The notes below the pieces were generated by a model that searched no databases, was not told the DNA's origin, and saw only the letters and a list, made by a program, of their open reading frames with translations. Of a stretch of DNA of 64,000 nt, positions 17,258 to 26,769 are shown piece after piece; positions within the stretch are counted from its first letter, which is position 1, and each line of letters starts with the position of its first letter. Origin of the DNA: Kitasatospora sp. NBC_01246 (GTDB lineage: Bacteria > Actinomycetota > Actinomycetes > Streptomycetales > Streptomycetaceae); contig NZ_CP108484.1 in the NCBI RefSeq assembly GCF_036226505.1, positions 4,898,001 to 4,962,000 of the forward strand, given 5' to 3'. The position numbers and the translations under genes were made by a program.

Positions 17258-18148
17258 GTGAGTGCTGCGATGCGAAGCCGTACCCCCGATCGGCTCTGTG
17301 CCGAGGCCGTCGAACTCGCCCGGCAGGCAGCGGACGAGGCCGTCGGAGCAGAGACCGTAGGGGCGCACCTCGGCGTCCAGGCGGATGCCGACCGCGTCGT
17401 CACCCACACCTTCGAGTGCCTGGACGCGGCATACCGGGGCTGGCACTGGGCGGTCACCGTGGCCCGCGCCCCCCGCGCCAAGAACGTGACCCTGGACGAG
17501 GTCGTGCTGCTGCCGGGCGACGACGCCGTGCTGGCCCCGCAGTGGGTGCCGTGGAGCGAGCGGCTGCGCCCCGGCGACATGGGCCCCGGGGACCTGCTGC
17601 CCACCGACGCCGACGACCTGCGCCTGGAGCCGGGCTGGACCGGCGAGGACGAGCCGGCCCCGAACTCCGTGGTGGCGCTGGCCGAGGAGGACGTGGTCGT
17701 CTCCGACCCGTCGGTCCAGCCGGCCCCGGCCCGCGCCCAGATCGGCGCCCTCGCCGAGGAGCTCGGCCTGGGCCGCAGCCGGGTGCTCTCCCGGCTCGGG
17801 CTGCACCTGGCCGCCGACCGCTGGGAGAAGGCGCACGGCCCGCAGACCCCGATGGCACAGGCCGCGCCGGCCTCCTGCGCGAGCTGCGGCTTCCTCGTCC
17901 CGATCGGCGGCTCGCTCGGTCAGGCCTTCGGTGTCTGCGGCAACGAGTTCGGCCCGGCCGACGGTCAGATCGTCTCCTTCGCGTACGGCTGCGGCGGGCA
18001 CTCCGAGGCGGCCGTCATCCCGGCCCCGCCGGCGCCGTCCGAGCTGATCCTGGACGAGCTGGTGGTCGAGCCGCTCCAGCTGCACCCCGACCGCACCTCC
18101 GGTTCGGTGGAGCCCGACGCCCCGGCCGAGGAGCTCGGCCACTCCTGA
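17258..18148 (+). CDS. DUF3027 family protein
   Basis: A 296-residue protein starting GTG 17258 with GGGAGAG upstream. Family-typical segments are RSRTPDRLCAEAVELAR, GWHWAVTVARAPRAKNVTLDE, LLAPQWVPWSERLRPGD-like APQWVPWSERLRPGDMGPGD and LLPTDADDLRLEPGW. A possible zinc ribbon lies near residues 205-245 (CASCGFL, VCGNEFGP, YGCGGHSE). Function unknown in the literature I know. Its last codons (Gly-His-Ser-stop) form the first unit of a 16-bp tandem repeat. Confidence 0.88.
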   Translation: MSAAMRSRTPDRLCAEAVELARQAADEAVGAETVGAHLGVQADADRVVTHTFECLDAAYRGWHWAVTVARAPRAKNVTLDEVVLLPGDDAVLAPQWVPWSERLRPGDMGPGDLLPTDADDLRLEPGWTGEDEPAPNSVVALAEEDVVVSDPSVQPAPARAQIGALAEELGLGRSRVLSRLGLHLAADRWEKAHGPQTPMAQAAPASCASCGFLVPIGGSLGQAFGVCGNEFGPADGQIVSFAYGCGGHSEAAVIPAPPAPSELILDELVVEPLQLHPDRTSGSVEPDAPAEELGHS

Positions 18149-18232
18149 GCACGGTGGCTCCTGAGTCCGGCCACTCCTGAGCACGGTGGCTCCTGAGTCC
18201 GGCCACTCCTGAGTCCGGTGGCTCCTGAGCCG
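18137..18232. repeat. Six 16-bp tandem repeat units (32-bp dimers)
   Basis: Six consecutive 16-bp units alternate GGCCACTCCTGAGCAC and GGTGGCTCCTGAGTCC types, making three 32-bp copies over 96 bp. The first unit contains the stop codon of the DUF3027 gene, so the gene's terminal codons have been re-copied downstream. All units share CTCCTGAG. It lies between DUF3027 and the sacsin-like gene. Confidence 0.85.
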
Positions 18233-18400
18233 GGTCGCGCTCCCGAGTCCGCCTGTTCCCGGCCCGGGCCCGGGAGCGGCCCGGAACCGCCCCCACCGGG
18301 CGGAACGGCGCCGCGGCCCGGGCCCGGTCCGCAGGGGGTGCCCGGGCGGGGGAGAATGCCCCCCGTACGAAGTACAGGGCGGCGGAGGGTGGCAGTTCCA

Positions 18401-21400
18401 GTGGAACCTCGGATCATCGGCAGCGGCACGGACGAGCACCACGCGGACCCCTTCGGCAGCGCCGTCCTGCGCCGCCGGGTGCTGGACGCCTGGGCCGCCT
18501 CCCCGGCCCGGTTCCGGGAGGACGCCAACGCCGAGGAGGAGCTCGCCCTCGGCGGCTACCGTGACCGGCTGGTCGTCGAGTTGGCGCAGAACGCGGCCGA
18601 CGCGGCGGCCCGCGCGGGCGGTGCCCCGGGCCGGCTGCGGCTGACCCTGGCGGACGGTGTGCTGGCCGCCGCCAACACCGGTGCGCCGCTGGACGCGGCC
18701 GCCGTCGAGTCGCTGTCCACCCTGCGCGCCTCCTCCAAGCGCGCCGACGAGCAGCCCACCGTCGGCCGGTTCGGCGTCGGCTTCGCCGCCGTCCTCGCCG
18801 TCACCGACGAGCCCGCCGTGCTGGGTGCCGCCGGCGGCGTGCGCTGGTCGCTCGGCGAGGCCCGCGCGCTGGCCGAGGCGCAGCCGGCGCTCGGCGAGGA
18901 GCTGCGCCGCCGCGACGGCCACGTGCCGCTGCTGCGGCTGCCGTTCTCGGCCGAGGGCCCGGCCCCGGCCGGGTACGACACGGTGGTCGTGCTGCCGCTG
19001 CGCGACGCCGCCGCCGAGGACCTCACCCGCCGGCTGCTGGCCGGGATCGACGACGCCCTGCTGCTCACCCTGCCCGGGCTCGCCGAGATCGTGGTGGAGA
19101 CCGAGGAGGGCACCCGCACCCTCACCCGCGGCGCCGCCGAGGCGCGCCCCGACGGCGTCGCCGAGGTGACCGTCACCGACGACGCCGGCGGCCGGCTGCG
19201 GCAGACCGTCTGGCAGACCGCCGGCGCCTCCGGCACCCTGGACGCCGCGCTGCTCGCCGACCGACCCACCGAGGAGCGCGCCCGTCCGTACTGGACGGTG
19301 ACCTGGGCCGTCCCGGTCGCCGCCGACGGCAGCCCGCAGCCGACCGGGATCGCCCCCGTGCTGCACGCGCCCACCCCCAGCGACGAACCGCTCGGCCTGC
19401 CCGCGCTGCTGATCGCCTCCTACCCGCTGGACTCCACCCGCCGGCACGTCGCCCCCGGCCCGCTCGCCGACTTCGTCACCGAGCGCGCCGCCGACAGCTA
19501 CGCCGACCTGCTGCGCGCCCGCGGCGGCGACCTCGGCTCGCTCGGGCTCGTCCCCGGCCCGCTCGGCCAGGGCGCGCTGGACAACGCGCTGCGCGCCGGC
19601 ATCCTCGCCCGGCTGCCCGGCACGCCGTTCCTGCCGCACACCGCACCGGTCGAGGAGGGCACGCCGGCGCTGCGGCCCCGGGACGCCACGGTGCTGGAGG
19701 GCGCGGACCACTCGGTCGTCGAGGCGCTGGCCCCGATCTTCCCCGGCCTGCTGCCGGCCGGCCTGGAGCGCCGCACCGAGCTGCGGGTGCTGAACGTGCG
19801 CCGGGTGCCGCTGGCCGACGTGGTCGACCAGCTCGGCGGCCTGGACCGCGAGCCCGCCTGGTGGCGCAACCTCTACGCGGCGCTCGGCGCGGCCGACCCG
19901 GAGGCGCTCGGCGCGCTGCCGGTGCCGCTCGCCGACGGCCGGACGGTCACCGGTCCGCGCCGGGTCCTGCTGCCCTCGGAGGACGCCGACTGGGCGGCCT
20001 TCCCCGGCTACCCCGAGGCGCTGGCCGGCGCGCTGGCCCTGCTCGACCTGCGGCTGGCCCACCCGGAGGCGGCGCACCCGCTGCTGGCCAAGCTCGGCGC
20101 CGGCACCGCCACCCCGGCCGGGGTGCTGGACACTCCCGAGGTGCGGGCCGCCGTGGCCCGCTCCTACGAGCTGGCCGAGGACGACCTGGACGCCGCCACC
20201 GACGTCGCCGAGTCCGTGCTCGCCCTGGTCAAGGCGGCCGCTCCGGCGGTCGGCGAGCACCCGTGGCTGGCCCGGCTGGCGCTGCTGGACGACGAGGGCG
20301 AGCCGGCCCGCGCGGGTGAGCTGATCCTGCCGGACAGCCCGTTCGCCGCACTGGCCCGGGAGGAGGACGCCGGCTGGATCGACGACGAGCTGCTGGACCG
20401 CTGGGGCCCCGAAGTCCTGACCGCCGTCGGGGTGTTGGCCGACTTCGTGCTGGTCCGCGCCGAGGACGTGGTGCTCGACCCGGACGACCTGGAGCGGCTC
20501 GACCCGACCGCCCCCGCCGACCGCGCGGCCGGCGGCCACCCCACCGGGCTGCTGGACGAGGCGCCCGACGGCCTCGCCGAGTGGGCCGAGGACGCCCTGG
20601 AGGCACTGCACGCCGACGACGCCGACCCGGTCGGCGTCCCGCCGGTCGCGGCCGAACTACTGGTCGTCCGCGACCTCGACCTGGTGGACGACGACGCGTG
20701 GCCGCAGGCGCTCGCCGCCCTCGCCCGCCCGCCGTACCGGGAGGCCGTGGTCAACCCCGTCCGCACCCTGCTGCCCGACGGCTCGTACGCGGACCTGCCG
20801 CCGTACACCGCGTGGTGGCTGCGCGACCACCCGGTGCTGGACGGCCGCGAGCCGGCCGGGCTGCGGGCGGCAGGTGCCGACCCGCTGCTGCGCGGCCTCT
20901 TCGAGGAGGCCCGGACGACGCTGGACGAGCAGTTCCTGCACGCGCTCGGGGTGCGCACCACGTTGACCGCGCTGCTGGCCGAACCGCACGGGCCGGACGA
21001 GCTGCTGGACCGGCTCACCGACCCGGCCTCCGTCGTCGGGCACCGTCAACTGCACGGCATCCACAGCGCGTTGGCCCGGGTGGCGGCGGACCGGATCGAG
21101 CCGCTGGACGTCGTCCGGGCGCTGCCGCCGCTGGACCGGGAGACCGGCCGCCGGCCCGCGCACACGGTGCTGGTGGACGCCACCGAGGCGGTCGTCGCCG
21201 ACGCCCCGGACCTCGTCCAGCTGCTCCACCCGTACCCGCTGCTGCCGGTCGCCCCGGCGCTGGCCGCCGACCTCGCCGAGCGCCTGCACGTCTCGCTGGC
21301 CAGCGAGGTGGCCGGCGGCCGGGTGCTCTCCGAGGGGCAGCTGCACCGGGTGCCCGCCGTGGTCCGCGAGCTGCTGCCCGGCTGCCCGGTGGCCTACGAG

Positions 21401-21706
21401 GAGCACGAGGAGCTGCTGGTGGTCGGCCCGGACGGCGAGGAGGCCGCCGTGGACTGGCGGTGGGACACCGCGGCGGACGCCCCGGAGGCGCCCTACGACC
21501 CGGACGCCGCCGAAGCCGCGGACGAGGACGACGAGTTCGAGCTGCCGCCGGTGCCGGGGCTGCTGCACGCCGCGACCCCGGAGGGTCTGGCGGCCGGTCT
21601 CGCCTGGTCGGTCGGGCAGTGGCACCGCCGGTTCGAGGTGCTGGCCGCGCTCACCGAGCCGGACCGCGCCTACGAGCTCTCGGCCGCCCGGGACTTCGAG
21701 GGCTGA
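18401..21706 (+). CDS. Sacsin-like HSP90-type ATP-binding domain protein
   Basis: About 1101 residues. The N-terminus has a GHKL/HSP90-type ATPase fold as in sacsin N-terminal repeats: LVVELAQNAADAAARAGG (N-box with Asn and Asp), LTLADGVLAAANTGAPLD, and STLRASSKR...VGRFGVGFAAVLA (glycine-rich lid). The remainder is a long alpha/beta region with acidic stretches (DAAEAADEDDEFELPP) and no further motif I know. Start is taken as GTG 18401 with GGAGGG about 11 nt upstream; GTG 18389 would leave no spacing. A chaperone-like role is inferred from the fold only. Confidence 0.85.
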   Translation: MEPRIIGSGTDEHHADPFGSAVLRRRVLDAWAASPARFREDANAEEELALGGYRDRLVVELAQNAADAAARAGGAPGRLRLTLADGVLAAANTGAPLDAAAVESLSTLRASSKRADEQPTVGRFGVGFAAVLAVTDEPAVLGAAGGVRWSLGEARALAEAQPALGEELRRRDGHVPLLRLPFSAEGPAPAGYDTVVVLPLRDAAAEDLTRRLLAGIDDALLLTLPGLAEIVVETEEGTRTLTRGAAEARPDGVAEVTVTDDAGGRLRQTVWQTAGASGTLDAALLADRPTEERARPYWTVTWAVPVAADGSPQPTGIAPVLHAPTPSDEPLGLPALLIASYPLDSTRRHVAPGPLADFVTERAADSYADLLRARGGDLGSLGLVPGPLGQGALDNALRAGILARLPGTPFLPHTAPVEEGTPALRPRDATVLEGADHSVVEALAPIFPGLLPAGLERRTELRVLNVRRVPLADVVDQLGGLDREPAWWRNLYAALGAADPEALGALPVPLADGRTVTGPRRVLLPSEDADWAAFPGYPEALAGALALLDLRLAHPEAAHPLLAKLGAGTATPAGVLDTPEVRAAVARSYELAEDDLDAATDVAESVLALVKAAAPAVGEHPWLARLALLDDEGEPARAGELILPDSPFAALAREEDAGWIDDELLDRWGPEVLTAVGVLADFVLVRAEDVVLDPDDLERLDPTAPADRAAGGHPTGLLDEAPDGLAEWAEDALEALHADDADPVGVPPVAAELLVVRDLDLVDDDAWPQALAALARPPYREAVVNPVRTLLPDGSYADLPPYTAWWLRDHPVLDGREPAGLRAAGADPLLRGLFEEARTTLDEQFLHALGVRTTLTALLAEPHGPDELLDRLTDPASVVGHRQLHGIHSALARVAADRIEPLDVVRALPPLDRETGRRPAHTVLVDATEAVVADAPDLVQLLHPYPLLPVAPALAADLAERLHVSLASEVAGGRVLSEGQLHRVPAVVRELLPGCPVAYEEHEELLVVGPDGEEAAVDWRWDTAADAPEAPYDPDAAEAADEDDEFELPPVPGLLHAATPEGLAAGLAWSVGQWHRRFEVLAALTEPDRAYELSAARDFEG

Positions 21707-22052
21707 CCGGGCTGGCGGGCCCGCGGCCGGGGCGGCGGGCCGGCGCCCGGTCGGCTCCGGCCGGGCGCGGGTGGCCCGCCCGGTGCCCGTCCCGGCCGGC
21801 GGGGCGGGAGCCGGGCCCGGGCGCCCGGGCCCCGGTCCAGCCGGTCCGGGCGGCCGCGCCCAGCCACCGGTAGAGGCCGACCGTGACGGTCAGCCAGAGC
21901 ACCGCGACCACCACCGGCGCGGCCTTGCGCAGCCACGGCCCCGGTTCGATCAGCGCATCGGCGCCGACCAGGGCGAGCCCGGCCGCCCCGGCCGCCAGCA
22001 TTCCCCCCAGGAAGGCGGTGAACGCCTCCAAGTCCCCACCCCTGCGCGCCAT
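21651..22052 (-). CDS. Small two-TM membrane protein
   Basis: A 133-residue protein: MARRGGDLEAFTAFLGGMLA, two hydrophobic segments (LGGMLAAGAAGLALVGADAL and VVVAVLWLTVTVGLYRWLG) and a Pro/Arg/Gly-rich tail. ATG 22052 follows AGGGGG and lies 18 bp after the stop of the CtpE-like ATPase gene, so it is probably cotranscribed with it. Its 3' end overlaps the end of the convergent sacsin-like gene by 56 bp, so the tail may be less constrained. Function unknown. Confidence 0.6.
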   Translation of the reverse strand: MARRGGDLEAFTAFLGGMLAAGAAGLALVGADALIEPGPWLRKAAPVVVAVLWLTVTVGLYRWLGAAARTGWTGARAPGPGSRPAGRDGHRAGHPRPAGADRAPARRPGRGPASPVSPRSPGRPRARRRGPAR

Positions 22053-22070
22053 TCAGGACCCCCTTCGGGG

Positions 22071-24563
22071 TCAATCATCCGCCTTCCGCCGCATGATCCG
22101 CCAGGAGACCTCCAGCAGGAGTCCGGCCACCAGGGCGATGCCGACACCGATCCACGGGTCCCGGGTGCCTGAGAGCGAGAGCTGGAAGAAGTCGGACAGC
22201 CACGGCACCGTCAGCACCAGCGTGAACGCCCCGCCCATCGTCGCGATCAGCAGCAGCCGCCACCAGTTGTACGGCCGGGCGACGATCGCCAGCACCCACA
22301 ACGCCACCAGGAACAGCGTCAGCGTCGCCACGCTGGTGTCGGACTTCAGGTCCGTGGCGTGGTCGGCCCGGGCCAGCGCGTACGCGGTGAAGGTGGCCGT
22401 GCCGGCGATGATCCCGCCCGGCACGGCCATCCGCAGCACCCGGCGGACGAAGCCGGTCCTGGCCCGTTCGTTGTTGGGCGCCAGCGCCAGGAAGAAGGCC
22501 GGGATCCCGATGGTGAGGGTGGAGAGCACTGTCGAGTGCCGGGGCAGGAACGGGTACGGCGAGTGGGTGAAGATCACCAGGAGGGCGAGCAGGACCGAGT
22601 AGACCGTCTTCACCAGGAAGAGCCCGGCCACCCGCTCGATGTTGCCGATCACCCGGCGGCCCTCGGCGACCACCGACGGCAGGGTGGCGAAGGAGTCGTT
22701 CAGCAGCACGATCTGCGCGACCGCCCGGGTGGCGTCGCTGCCGGTGCCCATCGCCACGCCGATGTCGGCGTCCTTGAGCGCCAGCACGTCGTTGACGCCG
22801 TCGCCGGTCATCGCCACGGTGTGCCCGCGCGACTGCAGCGCGCCGACCAGGTCGCGCTTCTGCTGCGGGGTCACCCGGCCGAAGACGCTGGTCCGGTCGG
22901 CGGTGTCGGCGAGCTCCTGCGGATCGGTCGGCAGGGTGCGGGCGTCCAGCGGGTGGTCGGCGCCGGGCAGGCCCAGGTGCGAGGCGACCGCGCCGACCGA
23001 GACGGCGGCGTCGCCGGAGATCACCTTGGCCCGGACGCGCTGCCCCTCGAAGTAGCGCAGGGTGTCGGCGGCGTCCTCGCGCAGCCGCTGCTGGAGCACC
23101 ACCAGGGCGAGCGGCTGGAGGTCGGCGGCCGGGTCCGGGGAGTCCAGCGGGACGGGCGTGCGGCCGAGCAGCAGCACCCGCAGCCCCTTGGTGCCCAGTT
23201 CGTCCACCTCGGTGAGGGCCGGGTGGCCGGTGGGCAGCAGCACGTCCGGGGCGCCCAGCAGCCAGCTGGCCTCGCCGCCCTGCGGTTCCAGCAGCTGCAC
23301 CCCGCTCCACTTGCGGGCGGAGGAGAAGGGCATCGCCTCGATCACCCGCCAGCCGCCGCCGTTGCCGTGCTCCGTGTCGCCCCTGCCGTACGCGTCGATG
23401 ACGGCCTGCATGGAGGGGTTGGGGCGGGTGTCGGCGCCGGCCATCACCCCGAGCGCCTGCTTGACGACCTCCGGGTCGGAGAGGACCGGCCGGCCCGGCG
23501 GCGCGTCCACCCTCGGCCGGCCGTCGGCCTCCGGCCCCGGCGGCAGGGTGCGCAGCTCGACGACGTCCATGCCGCCCTCGGTGAGGGTGCCGGTCTTGTC
23601 CAGGCAGACGGTGTCCACCCGGGCCAGGCCCTCGATCGCGGGCAGCTCCTGCACCAGGCACTGCTTGCGGCCCAGCCGGACCACCCCGATCGCGAAGGCG
23701 ACCGAGGTCAGCAGTACCAGGCCCTCGGGGACCATCGGCACGATGCCGGCGATCATCCGCCGGACGGCCTCCCTCCAGTCCCGTCCCTCCACCGCGAGCT
23801 GGCTGATGATCAGACCGATCGCGGTGGGGATCAGCAGCCAGGTGATGAACCGCAGGATGCTGTCGATGCCGCTGCGCAGCTCCGACTTGACCAGGGAGAA
23901 CCGGCTGGCCTCCTCGGCCAGCTGCGCCGCGTAGGCCTCCCGGCCGACCTTGGTGGCGGTGAACGCGCCCGCGCCGGCCACCACGAAGCTGCCGGACATC
24001 ACCTGGTCGCCCGGCTGCTTCAGGACCGAGTCGGGCTCGCCGGTGAGCAGCGATTCGTCGATCTCCAGACCGTCCGCCTCGGTGACCTCGCCGTCGACGA
24101 TCACCTTGTCGCCGATGCCGAGCAGCACGGTGTCGTCCAGCACGATCTCGCCGGTGGCGATCTGCTGGACGGCGCCGTCCCGGCGGACCTGCGGTCTGGC
24201 CTCGCCGATCAGCGCGAGGCTGTCCAGGGTCTTCTTGGCGCGCATCTCCTGGATGATGCCGATCGCCGTGTTGGCCACGATGACCAGGCCGAACAGTCCG
24301 TCCTGGATCGGTCCGACGACCAGGATGATGCCGAACATCACGCCGATGATCGCGTTGAACCGGGTGAAGACGTTGGCCCGGACGATCTCCCGGGTGGAGC
24401 GGCTGGACCGCACCGGCACGTCGTTGACGTCGCCTCGGGCGACCCGTTCGGCGACCTCCGCGGTGCTCAGTCCGCCGCGCCGGCCGGGCAGCAGGCCGAG
24501 CGGGTGGGCGCCGTCGTGCCGGTCCCCGGGCGTCTCTTCGGCAGGCTGCGCAGGGTGCGTCAT
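22071..24563 (-). CDS. ctpE: Cation-translocating P-type ATPase, CtpE-like
   Basis: An 830-residue membrane ATPase. In order: VARGDVNDVPVRSSRST and VRANVFTRFNAIIGVMFG (typical of mycobacterial CtpE), actuator motif LTGEP (TGES-type with Pro), PMVPEGLVLLTS in M4, phosphorylation site DKTGTLTEG, nucleotide site with KGLRVLLLGR, and hinge TGDGVNDVLALKDADIGVAMG. C-terminal membrane helices follow. CtpE is a Ca2+-uptake ATPase in mycobacteria; here the ion is inferred by similarity. ATG 24563 has only a weak ribosome site. A small membrane-protein gene follows at 18 bp. Confidence 0.88.
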   Translation of the reverse strand: MTHPAQPAEETPGDRHDGAHPLGLLPGRRGGLSTAEVAERVARGDVNDVPVRSSRSTREIVRANVFTRFNAIIGVMFGIILVVGPIQDGLFGLVIVANTAIGIIQEMRAKKTLDSLALIGEARPQVRRDGAVQQIATGEIVLDDTVLLGIGDKVIVDGEVTEADGLEIDESLLTGEPDSVLKQPGDQVMSGSFVVAGAGAFTATKVGREAYAAQLAEEASRFSLVKSELRSGIDSILRFITWLLIPTAIGLIISQLAVEGRDWREAVRRMIAGIVPMVPEGLVLLTSVAFAIGVVRLGRKQCLVQELPAIEGLARVDTVCLDKTGTLTEGGMDVVELRTLPPGPEADGRPRVDAPPGRPVLSDPEVVKQALGVMAGADTRPNPSMQAVIDAYGRGDTEHGNGGGWRVIEAMPFSSARKWSGVQLLEPQGGEASWLLGAPDVLLPTGHPALTEVDELGTKGLRVLLLGRTPVPLDSPDPAADLQPLALVVLQQRLREDAADTLRYFEGQRVRAKVISGDAAVSVGAVASHLGLPGADHPLDARTLPTDPQELADTADRTSVFGRVTPQQKRDLVGALQSRGHTVAMTGDGVNDVLALKDADIGVAMGTGSDATRAVAQIVLLNDSFATLPSVVAEGRRVIGNIERVAGLFLVKTVYSVLLALLVIFTHSPYPFLPRHSTVLSTLTIGIPAFFLALAPNNERARTGFVRRVLRMAVPGGIIAGTATFTAYALARADHATDLKSDTSVATLTLFLVALWVLAIVARPYNWWRLLLIATMGGAFTLVLTVPWLSDFFQLSLSGTRDPWIGVGIALVAGLLLEVSWRIMRRKADD

Positions 24564-24615
24564 GGCACCGACTCTACGGGCGCCTTATGTCCGATGCGTG
24601 CTACTAAAGGACTAT

Positions 24616-24918
24616 TCAGTCCGACTGGGTGGCCGGGTCGCCGCCGTCACCGGCGGCGGTCTGCGACGCGGCCGCGGCGGCCCGGTCGCGGGCGATGGCG
24701 TCCCGGCGGGCGCGGCAGTACCAGAGGCCGATCAGGCCGAGGCCGGCTCCGGACAGGCAGATCCACGGCCAGCTGCCGTGGCCGTGGTCGGAGAGGGTGC
24801 CCTGGAAGGGGAGCAGGACCAGGAAGGCGACGAACCACAGCACCGTGCCACCGCCGACGATGGCGACGTCGTTGGCCTCCAAGGGCGGGGGCGAGGGGTG
24901 CAGCGGGCTCTTCGGCAT
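24616..24918 (-). CDS. DUF2530 small membrane protein
   Basis: A 100-residue protein starting MPKSPLHPSPPPLEANDVA at ATG 24918. Two membrane segments (IVGGGTVLWFVAFLVLLPF and WICLSGAGLGLIGLWYC) are followed by a basic, Ala-rich tail (RARRDAIARDRAAAAASQT). This arrangement fits DUF2530. Function unknown. Encoded just upstream of, and in the same direction as, the P-type ATPase. Confidence 0.8.
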   Translation of the reverse strand: MPKSPLHPSPPPLEANDVAIVGGGTVLWFVAFLVLLPFQGTLSDHGHGSWPWICLSGAGLGLIGLWYCRARRDAIARDRAAAAASQTAAGDGGDPATQSD

Positions 24919-25232
24919 GAGGCCTAGCGTACGGGGCGGGGTGCGGTTGTCCGCCATCACGCGGGCCGGTCCCGGACACCTTCGGCGGGTGGCCCCGGCA
25001 TCGCCGCGGCGGTCGGGGCGCGCCCGGGCCGGCGGCCACCCCGCCGTTCCTCGGGTGTGATCGTTCTACGCGCGAAGATAGCGCGTGTGCGATTTGGGAA
25101 CTCATACTTGTGATTCCGGTTGGCCGCGCCATGCCCAGGACGCCTGTGTTCGTGCCCGTCCCACCGGGCCCGCCCGGCCACCACCGTCGCTCCGGGTGTC
25201 CCCCTCCTCAGCCCCCACCAGAGGACGCACGC
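24919..25232. other. 314-bp divergent promoter region before the purine permease
   Basis: Lies between DUF2530 (minus) and the AzgA-like permease (plus). It contains a less GC-rich stretch near 25055-25120 with a short hairpin (ACGCGC 25068-25073 / GCGCGT 25081-25086), likely the permease promoter or leader. I see no purine-riboswitch core. Confidence 0.4.
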
Positions 25233-26693
25233 ATGCCTGTGGCCCAGCCGACCACCGAGTCGCCCGAGCCCGCCTCCAACGCGCCGAAGCCCCCCGCCGG
25301 CGCGCTGGACCGCTACTTCCGGATCTCCCAGCGCGGCTCCACCCTGCCGCGCGAGATCCGCGGTGGCATCGCCACCTTCTTCACCATGGCGTACATCCTG
25401 GTGCTCAACCCGATCATCCTGGCCAGTGCCACGGACATGACCGGCGCCCACCTGGACAGCGCTCAGCTGGTCACCGCGACCGCGCTCACCGCGGGTCTCA
25501 CCACCCTGCTGATGGGCGTGATCGGCAACGTCCCGATCGGCCTCGCCGCCGGCTTGGGCGTCAACACCATCGTCGCGCTGCAGCTCGCGCCCAAGATGAC
25601 CTGGCCGGACGCCATGGGCATGGTGGTGCTGGCCGGTTTCGCGATCATGATCCTGGTCGCCACCGGTCTGCGCGAGCGCGTCATGAACGCCGTCCCGCTC
25701 GGCCTGCGCAAGGCGATCGCGATCGGCATCGGCCTCTTCATCAGCCTGGTCGGCCTGGTCGACTCCGGCTTCGTCAGCCGCATCCCGGACGCCGCCCACA
25801 CCACCGTCCCGCTCCAGCTCGGCGGCAACGGCCACCTGCTCGGCTGGCCGGTGCTGGTCTTCGTGCTCGGCCTGCTGCTCACCCTGGTGCTGGTGGTCCG
25901 CAAGGTGCCCGGCGCGATCCTGGTCTCCATCGTCGTGATGACCGGCCTCGCCGTGGTGATCGACAAGGTCGCCGACATCCCGGCCACGAGCTGGGGCCTC
26001 ACCGTCCCCAGCTGGCCCGGCAACCCGGTGGCGGCGCCCGACTTCGGCCTGGTCGGCAAGGTCAGCCTGTTCGGCGGCTTCGAGAAGGTCGGCGTCCTCA
26101 CCGGCGTCCTCTTCGTCTTCACCGTCCTGATGTCCTGCTTCTTCGACGCGATGGGCACCATCCTCGGCGTCGCCGACGAGGCCCACCTGCTGGACGCCAA
26201 GGGCGACCTGCCCGGCATCAACCGGATCCTGATGGTGGACGGCATCGCCACCGCCGCCGGCGGCGCGACCTCCTCCTCCGCCAACACCTGCTTCGTGGAG
26301 TCCACGGCCGGCGTCGGCGAGGGCGCCCGCACCGGCTTCGCCTCGATCGTGACCGGCGCCTTCTTCGTGGTCGCGCTCTTCCTCACCCCGCTCGCCACCA
26401 TGGTCCCCGCCCAGGCCGCCACCCCGGCCCTGGTCACCGTCGGCTTCCTGATCCTGGCCAACTCGATCAAGGAGATCGACTGGGCCGACTACACGATCGC
26501 GATCCCGGCCTTCCTGACCATCGTGATGATGCCGTTCACGTACTCCATCACCAACGGCATCGGCTTCGGCTTCATCGCCTTCTGCGTCCTGCGGCTCGCC
26601 GCCGGGCGCGGCCGCGAGGTGCCGATCGCGATGTACGCGGTCTCGGCCGTCTTCGCCTTCTACTACCTGATGCCGGCCCTCGGCCTGCTCTGA
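25233..26693 (+). CDS. NCS2 family adenine/guanine/hypoxanthine permease (AzgA-like)
   Basis: A 486-residue transporter with about twelve to thirteen membrane segments. AzgA-type hallmarks are LDRYFRISQRGSTLPREIRG, GIATFFTMAYILVLNP, GNVPIGLAAGLGVNT, SCFFDAMGTILGVADEA, GATSSSANTCFVESTAGVGE and ITNGIGFGFIAF. It imports purine bases by proton symport in the family. ATG 25233 follows GAGGA. A perfect 16-bp terminator hairpin lies just after the stop. Confidence 0.93.
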   Translation: MPVAQPTTESPEPASNAPKPPAGALDRYFRISQRGSTLPREIRGGIATFFTMAYILVLNPIILASATDMTGAHLDSAQLVTATALTAGLTTLLMGVIGNVPIGLAAGLGVNTIVALQLAPKMTWPDAMGMVVLAGFAIMILVATGLRERVMNAVPLGLRKAIAIGIGLFISLVGLVDSGFVSRIPDAAHTTVPLQLGGNGHLLGWPVLVFVLGLLLTLVLVVRKVPGAILVSIVVMTGLAVVIDKVADIPATSWGLTVPSWPGNPVAAPDFGLVGKVSLFGGFEKVGVLTGVLFVFTVLMSCFFDAMGTILGVADEAHLLDAKGDLPGINRILMVDGIATAAGGATSSSANTCFVESTAGVGEGARTGFASIVTGAFFVVALFLTPLATMVPAQAATPALVTVGFLILANSIKEIDWADYTIAIPAFLTIVMMPFTYSITNGIGFGFIAFCVLRLAAGRGREVPIAMYAVSAVFAFYYLMPALGLL

Positions 26694-26706
26694 GCCGTGG
26701 TGCCCG

Positions 26707-26743
26707 CCGGGCCCCTCCCCGCTTCGTGCGGGGAGGGGCCCGG
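26707..26743. terminator. Strong bidirectional terminator
   Basis: A perfect 16-bp stem (CCGGGCCCCTCCCCGC / GCGGGGAGGGGCCCGG) with loop TTCGT lies between the convergent ends of the purine permease (26693) and the VOC gene (26770). Confidence 0.88.
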
Positions 26744-26769
26744 TGCGTTCGCGGGGGCCGGTGCACTCC

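Noticed and set aside
18137..18232. Possible CRISPR-like array
   Set aside because: Units are contiguous 16-bp tandem copies with no unique spacers and no cas genes nearby.
16796..20611. Minus-strand 1271-codon frame across DUF3027 and the sacsin-like gene
   Set aside because: It runs through two genes and an intergenic repeat on the opposite strand, with a composition typical of antisense readings in high-GC DNA.
24919..25232. Purine riboswitch upstream of the AzgA-like permease
   Set aside because: No three-way junction or conserved riboswitch core bases are visible; only a short 6-bp hairpin is present.
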